NCBI RefSeq assembly: GCF_026262505.1
Contig: NC_067203.1
Location: 19,015,411-19,079,410, forward strand
Source: Trichomonas vaginalis G3
Lineage: Eukaryota > Parabasalia > Trichomonadida > Trichomonadidae
Direction: 5' to 3'
DNA length: 64,000 nt
Under the pieces are notes generated by a model, which worked only from the letters and a program-made list of their open reading frames with translations, had not been told where the DNA came from and did no database searches. Numbering within the stretch: position 1 is the stretch's first letter; each line of letters opens with the position of its first letter. Below, piece after piece: positions 41,350-52,500 of the stretch. A program made the position numbers and the translations under genes.

Positions 41350-43086
41350 TCAAATTGTTAATAAGAAATCCCTAACATCACCTTCTGCATAGGATAATGC
41401 ATTTTTCCCTTCATTATTTTTCACTTCTTGATCTGCACCAACAGAAATAAGATATTTAACAAGTTCAAGGTGACCTTTCATAGAAGCAATGATTAGTGAA
41501 GTAGAACCATCATTATCTTTTGCGTCTTTGTTTGCCCCAACAGAAATAAGATATTTAACAATTTCAAGTTGATTATTGGTTGAAGCTAAAATGAGGGGAG
41601 TATTTCCTTTGTTATCTGTTGCTTCTTTATTTGCTCCAAGAGGAACCAGATATTTTACAATTCCGAGATGACCTTTACATGAAGAAATTATAAGCGGGGT
41701 ACTTCCTTCTTTATTTTTTGCTTCTTTATCAGCTCCAACAGACAAAAGATATATAACAACTTCGAGATTTTCAATATTAGATGAATTTTTGTAATAGTCT
41801 TGTAAAATGTCTGGTGGGGCTTTATAAAATGATGCAACCAAGAGTGGCGTATTTCCATAATTATTCTTTGATTCTTTATTAACCCCCATCAAGATTAGAT
41901 ATTTGACTATTTCAATATGACCTTTAAATGATGCCATAATGAGTGGAGTATTCCCACTTTTAGTCTTAGTTTCTTTATTAGCCCCAATTGAGATAAAATA
42001 TTTAACAACTTCAAGATGACCACTAGAGCAAGCGATAATCAATGGAGTATTTCCATTTTTATCTTTCATTTCAATATTGCATCCACATGAAACAAGATAT
42101 TGTATTAATTTCAAATTTCCTTTAAAAGATGCTTCATGAAGAACATTTCTTTCATCGTTATTATCACAAATTTCAAAAAGTCCTTCTTTGCAAGATTTAT
42201 AAATAATGGCTTGGTATTCGTATTCAGAAAGTCGTTCAAAGAATTTGTAAATGCTTTCAAAATCATTTGAATCTTTGTACTTTTCAATCATAGATTCAAA
42301 ATCTTCTGGATTAAAAGCTCTTGGATTTATTTGTTTCCCATTTTTGAATCGAATAATTGAATCATGAAAATATTTGAGGAAACTCATGCAATTACTTGAA
42401 TTTGCCAAACTATATATTTTATTGATAATTTCATCACAGCAAAATTCAAAATGAATGCTTTCGATCAATGTATAAAAGATTTCATTATCATCAGCGAGAA
42501 AAAGAATGCATCTAGCAAATGAATCCTCGTCTTTCATTACAAGCAAATCATTGAAGACTATCCTTTTAAGAATGTCAATTCCGAGTTTGTTGGAAATCGT
42601 TTTGAGTTGTTCTAAGTTGATTTCAAAGAAATGTGATGAGATAAAATCAATACATTCTGAAATCTTGTTTTCTTTTGAAATATCAAAATAAAATTCAAGA
42701 ATTTGAAAACAATTGTTTTTGTCAATTTCCATTTTATCGATGACATATGTTTCGTATAAATTAATAAGTTCTTGCATCTCGAGTTTGAGACCGATGTGAA
42801 AGAGATCTTTCAAAATTGTTTCGTTGCATTCGAACTCTGTTTTCCTGTATTGAAGGATGTCTTTCAAAATATTGTATGTATCTTGTGATTCAATGTCTGT
42901 ATTTGCATCGATTTTATCTGTACTATTGTCTAACAAGTACTGTGAGTAAAAAGTTTTCGAAAATGCAACTGCGAAAGACTTGTTGATTGTTATTTCGACA
43001 TTATTTATTGACAATACTACTTTATCTGATGTATTGTAATCATTAATTCTCTGAAGTATTTGATTATTCAACCCAATAACTACCAT
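41350..43086 (-). CDS. BTB-like/ankyrin-repeat protein 2 (about 7.5 ANK repeats)
   Basis: This 578-residue protein has the same N-terminal BTB-like domain as the neighbours: the first ~130 residues are nearly identical down to the DNA. A diverged BACK-like part runs to ~310, then ankyrin repeats to the end. Repeat 4 carries an extra ~18-residue insert between its helices (PPDILQDYYKNSSNIE). The C-terminus KNALSYAEGDVRDFLLTI is a half repeat that recurs in ankyrin gene 3. Head-to-tail with genes 1 and 3 on the same strand, so tandem duplication is likely. The ATG at 43086 is supported by the paralogues. Confidence 0.88.
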   Translation of the reverse strand: MVVIGLNNQILQRINDYNTSDKVVLSINNVEITINKSFAVAFSKTFYSQYLLDNSTDKIDANTDIESQDTYNILKDILQYRKTEFECNETILKDLFHIGLKLEMQELINLYETYVIDKMEIDKNNCFQILEFYFDISKENKISECIDFISSHFFEINLEQLKTISNKLGIDILKRIVFNDLLVMKDEDSFARCILFLADDNEIFYTLIESIHFEFCCDEIINKIYSLANSSNCMSFLKYFHDSIIRFKNGKQINPRAFNPEDFESMIEKYKDSNDFESIYKFFERLSEYEYQAIIYKSCKEGLFEICDNNDERNVLHEASFKGNLKLIQYLVSCGCNIEMKDKNGNTPLIIACSSGHLEVVKYFISIGANKETKTKSGNTPLIMASFKGHIEIVKYLILMGVNKESKNNYGNTPLLVASFYKAPPDILQDYYKNSSNIENLEVVIYLLSVGADKEAKNKEGSTPLIISSCKGHLGIVKYLVPLGANKEATDNKGNTPLILASTNNQLEIVKYLISVGANKDAKDNDGSTSLIIASMKGHLELVKYLISVGADQEVKNNEGKNALSYAEGDVRDFLLTI

Positions 43087-43704
43087 TAAAAAATTTTATT
43101 CAAAAAATAAAAAAATTGACATTTTATGTAAAGTCCTTCACTTTTCATTGTTTCAACTGTACAGTTTGATGATAAAGATTTGATAATTATTTAACAATTG
43201 TTTGCCAAATTATTTAATTTAAAGAATTGAAATTCATGAAATGAAAGTTTAATGATGTTATATTTATAACATGAAGTCAACATCAGTTAAAACAAGATAT
43301 TTACTAGAGTTGTAAAAGATAATAATTGAATTTGAAAATTCATGGAAAATCAACATACCAGCATATAATCATAAATGATTTGAAATTTATAAAACGAAAT
43401 TTATTTGGAATATTCAGAAAGCCTAAATGAGAATTAAAAAAAAATTATATCTAAACAACATATTCTAAATGCCAAATTACGCAAAAATAGAGTTTCTTTT
43501 TTCAATGACGCTTTTCTTTTATTTAAATCAAGTGTATTGCCAATATTAATATATGTGATTAAATGCAAATTTTATTTTTTGATCTTATTCATATGAATAC
43601 ATTCCTGATGGCCAGGTATATAATAGCATTCTTAAAAAGTGATTAAGATGCTATCTTTAATATGTAAAAAATGAACTATTCAAATGAATTATAAATTTAC
43701 TATA
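43087..43704. other. Intergenic between ankyrin genes 3 and 2
   Basis: 618 AT-rich bases serving as the upstream region of ankyrin gene 2; nothing further recognised. Confidence 0.5.
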
Positions 43705-45735
43705 TTAAATTGTTAATAAGTAATCTCTTACATCACCATTAGCATTTGATAATGCATTTTTTCCTTCATTATTTTTTGCCTCTTTGTTTGCACCAACAGA
43801 AATAAGATATTTAACAACTCCAAGTTGATTATTAGTTGAAGCTAAAATGAGGGGAGTATTTCCTTTATTATCGGTTACTTCTTTTTCTGCTCTAATAGAG
43901 ATAAGATATTTAACAATTTTAAGAATACCTTTACTTGAAGCTATGCTAAGGGCTGTACAGCCTTCATTGTTCTTTGCCTCTTTATCAGCTCCAATTGAAA
44001 TGAGATATTTTATAACTTCAAGATTTTTTTCAATATTATTTTGTACGAAGAATGGAAAATATTTATCGATATCAATACTTGATGCACACTGAATTGGTGT
44101 ATTTCCAATCAAATTCTTTTCTTCCTTATCAGCTCCAATCGATATTAGATATTGGACTGTTTCAATATGACCATTATAAGATGCCACAAGGAGAGGGGTA
44201 TTCAATCTTTTGGACTTAACTTCTTTATTAGCTCCAATCGAGATGAGATATTTGACAACATCAATATGACCGTTTGATGAAGCGAAAAATAATGGGGTCC
44301 AATTTTCGTTATCATTTTGTTCTTTATCAGCTCCAATTGAAATTAAATATTTGACTGTTTCAATATGACCATTATTTGTTGCCAAATGGAGTGAAGAACT
44401 TCCGGTTTTTGTTTTTGCAGCTAAATTAGCTCCGATACCGATGAGGTATTTAACAACATCAAGATGACCATTTGATGAAGCACAAATAAGCGGTGTATAT
44501 TGTTGGGAATTCTGCTCCTCTTTATTAACTCCGATAGATATGAGATATTTAACAACTTCAAGATGACCATTTAATGAAGCACAAATGAGCAAGGAATATT
44601 CATTTGAATTATTTTTAGCATTTTTATCTGCTCCAATTGATATAAAATATTTAACAACTTCAAGATGACCAAAAGAACAAGTAACAATCAATGGGGTATT
44701 TCCATTTTTATCTTTCATTTCAATATTGCATCCACATGAAACAAGATATTGTATTAATTTCAAATTTCCTTTATAAGATGCTTCGTGGAGGATATTTCTG
44801 CCATAGTAATTATTATTCTTTTCCTATAATCTTTATTGGCATGCTTTGCTAATAATATCTTTGTATTCATTATCTGAAAGTCGTTCAAAGAATCGGTAAA
44901 TGCATCTGAAATCATCTGAATCTTTGTAGTTTGCTATCATCGATTGAAAATCTTCTGGATTAAAACATCTCGGATTTATTTGCTTTTTATTATTGGATCT
45001 CAACAATGAATCATGGAAATATTTGAGAAAACTCATGCAATTACTTGAATTTGCCAAACTATATATTTTGTCTATAATATTAAAAGTGCAAAATTCAAGA
45101 CGAATATATTCGATCAACGGATTGAATATTTCGTTTTGTTCAATTAGAGAAAGAATGAATTTGGCAAATGAATCCTCATCTTTAATTGCAAGTAAATTAT
45201 TACTAGTAATCCGTTTAATAATGTCAATTCCAAGTTTATTGGAAATTAACTTGAGTTGTTCTAAGTTGATTTCAAAGAAATGTGATGAGATGAAATCAAT
45301 GCATTTTGAAATTTTGTTTTCTTTTGAAATATCAATATAAAATTCAAGAATTTGAAAACAATTGTTTTTGTTAATTTCCATTTTATCGATGACGTATGTT
45401 TCGTATAAATTAATAAGTTCTTGCATCTCAAGTTTGAGACCGATGTGAAAGAGATCTTTCAAAATTGTTTCGTTGCATTCGAACTCTGTTTTCCTGTATT
45501 GAAGGATGTCTTTCAAAATATTGTATGTATCTTGTGATTCAATGTCTGTATTTGCATCGATTTTATCTGTACTATTGTCTAACAAGTACTGTGAGTAAAA
45601 AGTTTTCGAAAATGCAACTGCGAAAGACTTGTTGATTGTTATTTCGACATTATTTATTGACAATACTACTTTATCTGATGTATTGTAATCATTAATTCTC
45701 TGAAGTATTTGATTATTCAACCCAATAACTACCAT
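43705..45735 (-). pseudogene. BTB-like/ankyrin-repeat protein 3, interrupted by two in-frame stops
   Basis: One continuous frame runs from the ATG at 45735 to the stop at 43705, about 676 codons. It is broken by TAA (44833-44835) and TAG four codons later, between the BACK-like region and the ankyrin repeats. Alignment with gene 2 across this point (CKEGLFE against CQ*RL*E) shows the stops replace sense codons and no bases are gained or lost. Upstream is the near-identical BTB-like head. Downstream are about 10.5 ankyrin repeats with a long insert in repeat 8 and the same terminal half repeat as gene 2. Either a young pseudogene or expressed as a head-only protein of about 300 residues. A good Inr precedes the start. 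Confidence 0.8.
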
Positions 45736-46225
45736 TTTGAGCAATTTCAAAAATGAAATAAAAAATTAAAATTCTCACAAAATTATATCGGTGTTTGCCA
45801 AATTTCAATTTTTCATATTGGAATAATTTATTTGAATAGTTATTTTCCAGTTTTGTGTTTTATTGAAAATTTGAGATTAAAAATTGACTTCCCATAAATT
45901 TCGTTTTGAATAGCGGAAACTGGCAAACTTATGTGGAAAACATCAGTTAAATAGACATTTGATATTTCATTATCTCAATCCGTAATCTAAACTTAAGTTT
46001 TTTTATAAGACCATTTATCCATTATTCTAGAATGTGTTTATAGGTATCGTGAATTATTATGATGTCATCTATGCCAGAAAATTCTCAAAGATTTGAAATT
46101 TCAAAAACCATATAGTGTTTTTCACTTAATACACCATAACAGATACATTCAATCCAATCTTTCTGAGAAAAAAATAGTCTTAAACATTTGAACAAAAAAA
46201 AGACTATATACAATATTTTTTTACT
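45736..46225. other. Intergenic, upstream region of ankyrin gene 3
   Basis: AT-rich; contains the Inr listed separately at 45752-45756. Confidence 0.5.
45752..45756 (-). promoter_or_regulatory. Initiator (Inr) of ankyrin gene 3
   Basis: TCATT on the minus strand, A+1 at 45754, 19 bases before the ATG at 45735. Genes 1 and 2 lack the same element at this distance. Confidence 0.5.
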
Positions 46226-49200
46226 TTACAACTCATTGAAATAATTGTCAACTTCTTTGTTAAGAACTCTTATCTTTGTTCCCAACCATTTATCAGAATT
46301 ATCACAAGATCTTATGTGAGCAATTGCGTTCTTCGCCAGCTTCCTCTTCATGAACTGTGCGTCGTAAACAACAGAACTTGGAAGTGTCAAAAACTGAACT
46401 TTCAATTGAAGCAAATTCAAGTATTCTTCATCGCCAAATCCCATTGTTGTTCTTGCTCTTGCCTTTGTTTTACTCAGATCCAAGTAGTATTCAGGACCTC
46501 TCTGTTTCGTGTACATTGACAAACAGTAACACAACAAAGCAGGTGTATGATAAGGCCTTCCAATTCTCATTGTTTTGAGTGACCACGAATTAATGTTGCT
46601 GTTTTTGTTTTTGTCAGGGTATTCAACAGCACAAACAGAAGCATTCTTCCAGTCAACTCTCGCGATTCTTGTTCCATCTCCTCTGAAAACTAATGCTTCA
46701 TCTGCAAATATTATTTTGTCGTAGAAAGAATGCATCAAAAGGCCTGGATAATAGTACTTTCCGCCTTTTACAAACAAAAGATTTGATGATGGTTTCGGAC
46801 CGAAATGTGGAGTAAACACTGGTAAAATGATTGAAACATAGTCTTTTGGAGCGTAAAGAGAAACGAAAGGATCCAAGAAATATATGGTTGGCGTGGAACA
46901 ATTCGAAAGAAAAGTGTATAAAGAAACACGCGCTCTCCAATAAGAGTCTGGATACCACATGAACATGAACAAGGCTGTGTTGTTATTCGATGGAATGTCT
47001 TCAACTGTTTTTCCTGGTTTGTAAATTTTAACTTCAGGAATAAATGAATCTACATAAAACTTCTTATATTCGAAGCCTTGGCATTCATGTATTCCTGGTG
47101 GTAAGACAACAGCGAAGTAGCCTGTCTCAAATGGCTTCCTGTATTCGTCTTTGATCTTGATTATTGACACGTTTTCGATGTATCCGGTAATAACTATTCC
47201 AGGAACAGTGAAATTTCCTTTTTGATGACGGAGTTCCCACGTGGAAGGCCTGAGAATTCCGAAATCATTGACAGGAACATCAGCATATGGTGTTGCAAAG
47301 GCTGGAAAATATGTTCCTGTTGAAATTTGTTTGATTGAGTCGTGATCTTGAGCAATAACTGATGGATAGAGGTCTACACCAACTAATTCAACATCAGAGA
47401 GCATGTGCAGGAGCTCAGAGATCGGCCAAATTGTTCTTAATGCGAAATTTGCAATTATTGTGAAAGTTACTTGGCCTTGGCGACTTTTAATCAAGGATTT
47501 CTCATTAACAGATGGTTTAGCATCACGTTTTCTGTTTGCGAAGTCTTCTTCGGCTCTAAATATCTCAATAAAATGTCTTTGAAGCATATTAACAGCTGGA
47601 AGGCTGTGGTGATAAGTATAATTAACACGGCTGCTTACGTAATCGATTTGTTCGGACGATAGCTCGTCTTTGAATACGAATGGTCCAATAATTGTTTTGA
47701 CATCTCCGAAAAACTCCTTTGCTTGACGATCTATAGTGTTAACCTTATACACATGGGAACAAGCACTATCTGTGAAGTTCGGATTCTTATAATTGATCAA
47801 GAAAACTGGACATTTCGCTTTTTCAACGTCATTTCCGTTTTCTAAATTCTTATAAAGGGCTGTTAGAGCAGTTTCTACAACTCCTGCATTTTTATCTGAG
47901 ATAGTCAATCTGTTTTGAGCTCGAATTTCTATTGGTGGTCGACCTGATACGAATAATCCATCAGTTCTGTACCAATCGTTGAAATTAAGATCATCTGTCT
48001 TCAACCCTTGCTTCATTGCATGCATAAGTCTCTTGGAAGTGACCATTATCCTATCATTAAATTTTTCAAACGCCTCATCATCATAAAAGAACTCTCCGTT
48101 TATGTTATAAGCGAACCCATTCATCTTGTGTTTGTTACAGTAATCCCAAACCATCTCTGCTCGCTTCATAATGAAATCTTGCTTATATAAATTTTTGACT
48201 TGGCGCCAACTTGTTTCGCAAGTAGTTCTCTTGTAAGCTTTCTTGAATCCCATTGTAACGGCTTCAAAAAGAAACGTTGCACCAATTCTTGGACCTGAAG
48301 AATCACAAACTCTCCAATAAGTCGAAACCCAAAGCCTTTCAGTTGGATCTGACATGTTTCCATACAAGAATATATGGAATCTGCCTGGGAACTGATTGTT
48401 TGCCATGTTCCTGAGCGTTTCCATGACGTATGCAATATTTGGATTTCCAACTCTCATAAATATCTGAGTTTCAACGAGGTTGTCCTTGTATTTGAGGAAT
48501 TCCATGTAGTTATTATTAGGTGTGAGAGTCTTTGCCCACATAGAACGAGATCTCCACATTTCATGATACTCTAGAACGGGCGCATGCTCACATAAAGGCG
48601 ACCAATGGTATACATGTCTACCAGGACGTTGGTAAAGGAAGTTAGTGTTCTCTATATTGAGCTTTTTTATCGTATTTGATAATTTATATTCTTGAAAAAT
48701 GGCTCCTACTATTTCTATTACATCGAATTTGACAACTCGCCCATTAACAGAGGCGAATTGTTGTCCGGATGGTAAAAATTTGTATTTTTCTGCATCAGAA
48801 TTTAAAGCAACCTGACTAATAATGCTAGAATATTGAGAATAAGAGCGTACAACTGTTCTTAGTTTATCCATTTTATCTTTGAATGCACCACCATCCATTG
48901 TCAGTTGAATTAATTTCAAATTCATATCTTGGTCAAGATTCTGGCCCCATTCGCGTTTAACAGCACCCCACATGTTTAAAGTAATATTTTCTCGCTTTTC
49001 AGGTATTTTAGAGATTGCTTTTGGATTGAAATATCTTGTTTTAAGGGCAAAATCTAATAAATTCAATATTTTAGGATCGACAATTCCAATCAATTTGGAA
49101 AAGACGTGTTCTTTTGGTGCTTTCATATTATTCCATAAGATTGGACGCACTTTTTCGAGTAATTCTGGATGTAGATACTCAAAAAATGACTCAGCCTCTT

Positions 49201-49279
49201 CGGCAGGATATGTATTTCCCCATTCACCACGTAAATATACAGTTTTACTTATGATGGAGTAGAGAAACAAAAAAATCAT
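46226..49279 (-). CDS. UDP-glucose:glycoprotein glucosyltransferase (UGGT)-like protein, DxD lost
   Basis: This is a 1017-residue ER-type protein. Residues 1-12 are hydrophobic (signal or anchor). The N-terminal region (AEEAESFFEYLHPELLEKV and FALKTRYFNPKAI) matches the first thioredoxin-like part of UGGT. LPSGQQFASVNGRVV matches the NGR/NGL loop. PPGIHECQGFEYKKFYVDSF lies before the catalytic part. The C-terminal GT24-like domain (~755-1000) keeps YDKIIFADEALVF, RPYHTPALL, GDEEYLNLL and LPSSVVYDAQFMKRKLAKNAIAHIRSCDN. The metal-binding DxD (FVDADQ in others) reads ADEAL, so its second Asp is missing. UGGT is normally ~1500 residues. Probably a shortened, perhaps inactive, folding sensor; a second true UGGT may exist elsewhere. 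Confidence 0.75.
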   Translation of the reverse strand: MIFLFLYSIISKTVYLRGEWGNTYPAEEAESFFEYLHPELLEKVRPILWNNMKAPKEHVFSKLIGIVDPKILNLLDFALKTRYFNPKAISKIPEKRENITLNMWGAVKREWGQNLDQDMNLKLIQLTMDGGAFKDKMDKLRTVVRSYSQYSSIISQVALNSDAEKYKFLPSGQQFASVNGRVVKFDVIEIVGAIFQEYKLSNTIKKLNIENTNFLYQRPGRHVYHWSPLCEHAPVLEYHEMWRSRSMWAKTLTPNNNYMEFLKYKDNLVETQIFMRVGNPNIAYVMETLRNMANNQFPGRFHIFLYGNMSDPTERLWVSTYWRVCDSSGPRIGATFLFEAVTMGFKKAYKRTTCETSWRQVKNLYKQDFIMKRAEMVWDYCNKHKMNGFAYNINGEFFYDDEAFEKFNDRIMVTSKRLMHAMKQGLKTDDLNFNDWYRTDGLFVSGRPPIEIRAQNRLTISDKNAGVVETALTALYKNLENGNDVEKAKCPVFLINYKNPNFTDSACSHVYKVNTIDRQAKEFFGDVKTIIGPFVFKDELSSEQIDYVSSRVNYTYHHSLPAVNMLQRHFIEIFRAEEDFANRKRDAKPSVNEKSLIKSRQGQVTFTIIANFALRTIWPISELLHMLSDVELVGVDLYPSVIAQDHDSIKQISTGTYFPAFATPYADVPVNDFGILRPSTWELRHQKGNFTVPGIVITGYIENVSIIKIKDEYRKPFETGYFAVVLPPGIHECQGFEYKKFYVDSFIPEVKIYKPGKTVEDIPSNNNTALFMFMWYPDSYWRARVSLYTFLSNCSTPTIYFLDPFVSLYAPKDYVSIILPVFTPHFGPKPSSNLLFVKGGKYYYPGLLMHSFYDKIIFADEALVFRGDGTRIARVDWKNASVCAVEYPDKNKNSNINSWSLKTMRIGRPYHTPALLCYCLSMYTKQRGPEYYLDLSKTKARARTTMGFGDEEYLNLLQLKVQFLTLPSSVVYDAQFMKRKLAKNAIAHIRSCDNSDKWLGTKIRVLNKEVDNYFNEL

Positions 49280-49291
49280 TTAAAAAATTGA

Positions 49292-49296
49292 AATGA
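49292..49296 (-). promoter_or_regulatory. Initiator (Inr) of the UGGT-like gene
   Basis: TCATT on the minus strand, A+1 at 49294, 15 bases before the ATG at 49279. Lies in a 250-base divergent spacer shared with the condensin gene. Confidence 0.55.
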
Positions 49297-49529
49297 AAAT
49301 ACAAGATTAAGAGATAAATTTGTATACTCACCTTCAAGTATTAAATCATTTTATAAAGATTTTGTTCCGATTTGCCTTGAATTTTCGATTTTGAAAATTG
49401 TTACAAGATTATTTTGTTAAGAATTATCGGGTAATTTTATCAAATAGCATGATTCATTACCTTTGATATAAAATTTTTATAAAAGACTTTTTTTTCGAAT
49501 TTTAAAACGTTCAATTATTCTTTCAGAAG

Positions 49530-52500
49530 ATGAATGAGGAAATTTTCTCAGTAATGGAACAGTTGAAGATGTTCGAATACTCTTCTGAAACAATAGACAT
49601 TGTTACACATGGTGAAATAGGCGAACCTGACACGGCCATGGAAAATTCAATAAATAGTGCAACGGAAGATCCATCAGTTATCACAAAATTATACGATTTA
49701 CTGCAAAAACTAACTGAAAGTAACAAAGAGCAGGAGTTTTGGGACCAATTAACTGAAGAAGGACGTTCTCCAAATATTTTTCAAGTATTTTGTGCAGCCA
49801 TGATCACCCAAGATGGCGAACTTCGTAAGAATGGAGCAGTTTTATATGCAAAAATGTTAACGATGATTCCAATTCAAAATTTATGGAATCCAATTTTGTT
49901 TAACACTTTACTTACGATTATGATGAATGCATCACAAATTGTAGAAGCAGGAAAAGCAGCTTCTGATTCGGAAAAAGAAACATTATTACTCTCCGTTACG
50001 TTATTAAAAATTTTAACGAAATCTATCTGCCCACAGTTTATTGAATGTGCTCAAATTGATGGTCTTATCGCTCTTACAGAACTTTCATTCAAATTATCCT
50101 GCGCATATACCGAAGAATTTGATGATTTTTCAAGAATGATGATTCCTGTTTCAAAAGACTTCCTTGAAACAGCATCTGTCAACTACTTAGAATATATACT
50201 TCCTTATCTTGTCAATACCTTACTTTTAGAGTTTTTACCATCAAATCGAAAAGTTACACAGCGAGTTTCCAAGATTCGTGATGTTTTCCTTACATATGCC
50301 AAAGACAAACTAGAAACACATCCTTCAATGCTTCTATTAGTCATCAAACATCTTCTTTTACGTTCAACAGAAAGAGCAACAATTCGAGAAAATTGTTGTT
50401 ACTGTGTCCACTTTCTTTACAGTTATTTACATGACAAAGATCCATTGTACAAGTTCCTTACAGCTATGATTCGCTCCCCCAAGTCTGCCTACAGGACTCT
50501 TGCCTTAGATATCACGAGAACATTCTTAGAAGCACAAGAAACAATTGAAAAAATGTCTCCTGAAACAATTGTTTCTTTAACAAGGACTTTATTCATGGGT
50601 GTTAATGATTCAGTTGCAGGTGTTAGAGCAACAACATTAGATACAATTGCTTCTATAATAGGAATGCTTCCTTCCATGCCAAACAGAGATGAAGTTGAAA
50701 CTTCCATTGGTTTACCAGATACATTGTTAGAAAAACTCGAAAGAAGAGTTGTTGATGAAAAACTTGTTGTTAGAAAAGCATCATTAAGGTGCATAAAAGC
50801 TATATTACCTTTGATGCAAAGAGATCCTTATACAGTTATTAAGTTAATTGCAGATAGAACAAGAGATCACTCAATATCTTTGAGACAAGAAGCTGCAAAA
50901 ATTTTGACAACTTGTATAAACGGAATGAAAACAATTCGTGCTTATTCCATATGGTTTGACTCATTGTTGCCTCTTTGTATGGATGTAGACAGCAAGACAC
51001 AGTTACTAGCATTGAGTTTAGTTGATAAAAACTATTTGTCTATTCTTGGAACAGAAGATGGAATAACAATGACAGAAAGTTTAGATCCAATACACATGGA
51101 TTTAATGAGTCGCGTGATTCCTGTTTACAAACAGTGCAGCACAAACTTGCAGCCGTTCTGCAGAGGAGTACAGAAGTTGTTGAGTTCAAATATCAATGTA
51201 AATATATGGAACATTGCTTGTTATTTGATGTCAGAAACTCCTGAACATTTCAACACAAAGAAATTAGAAGATTTGTGGTCAGAAAGAGAAAATTTACCTG
51301 TTGAATATTATAGATTGATTTCTCTTTCGAAGACAAATGAGAAGACTATTCTTAATGACTCTTTGGAATTATTAAACAGTGTTGCTGCTAATGATAAGTC
51401 CATTACAGAACCAGAAGATGTGTTTAACTGGATCCACTCTTTAGTTAACATTTGTAGAAATATTTCTGAAGATATTTCTGCAAAATTCACTTCACTTTTG
51501 CAGCAATTGAATGAAAGGATCAATAAATTTGCTGAAGATCCAAATACAAGAACAGATGAACTTGAGCAAATCACAACAGGTTTGTTCTTGATGGGAGAAA
51601 TAATGAAAGATGTTCCATCAATAATGAATTTTGATTTTACTGGATGTCAACTATTGATTTCAGAACATCTTCCAAACGAAACAATTATTTCATCAAGAGT
51701 TCGTGCAATTGCAACAATAACACTTGGAAAATTATGTTTAGTTAGAAGAGATATTTCTTCTTCTTTCGTTGCAGCGTTTGCCAAACAATTAAGAAGTTCT
51801 GATGCCCCTGCTGTTAAATGCAATTGTTTAATTGTTCTCTGCGATTTATGTGTTAAATACACAAGTACTGTAGATCCTTATGTCCAAGAGATGACATTAT
51901 GTTTCGTTGACAAATATCCAATTGTTAGACGTCAATCTTTGCTAATTTTGACGAGATTAATCACAGAAGAATTCATTAAAATGAGACCGTTGATGTTCTT
52001 TAGATTCATTTCTGCATTAACTGATGCGAATAGAGAAGTCTCCAAGTTTGCTAAGTCATGTCTTTTCGATGTTCTTCATAGGAAGATTCCGAAATTATTA
52101 GTCCAGAATTTCATTGATTCTTTGTTTTATTTCAATGATATGATTGAACCATCAACAATCAACGAAAATCCAGATTTCCATAATAGTTTCAAGATCAGCG
52201 ATGCCAAAACAAGGAGAAAGGCATTCTGCAACTTGATTTCTCATATGCCAGATGACCAGTTGTTTGATATCATTAACAACCTTGGAGCTAAAGTCCTCCA
52301 GAAGTTTATTGACGAACAAATTAAATTGGAAGATGGTGAAAATCTTCTTTCTGACACTATTTTCTGCATGATCAAGATAGAAGATCAAATGGAAGCTATC
52401 AATGTTAATGAAGCAAGTATTGATGACCCAGCAGGTGTTGCTGTTATGGAACAGAGCAGAAAGTTCATGGAGATATTCCACAACCAATTAATTGACAAGA

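Noticed and set aside
44820-44840. Reassigned stop codons (TAA/TAG as Gln) as an explanation for ankyrin gene 3
   Set aside because: Other genes here end normally with TAA, TAG or TGA at the expected family lengths, and no other gene has internal TAA/TAG.
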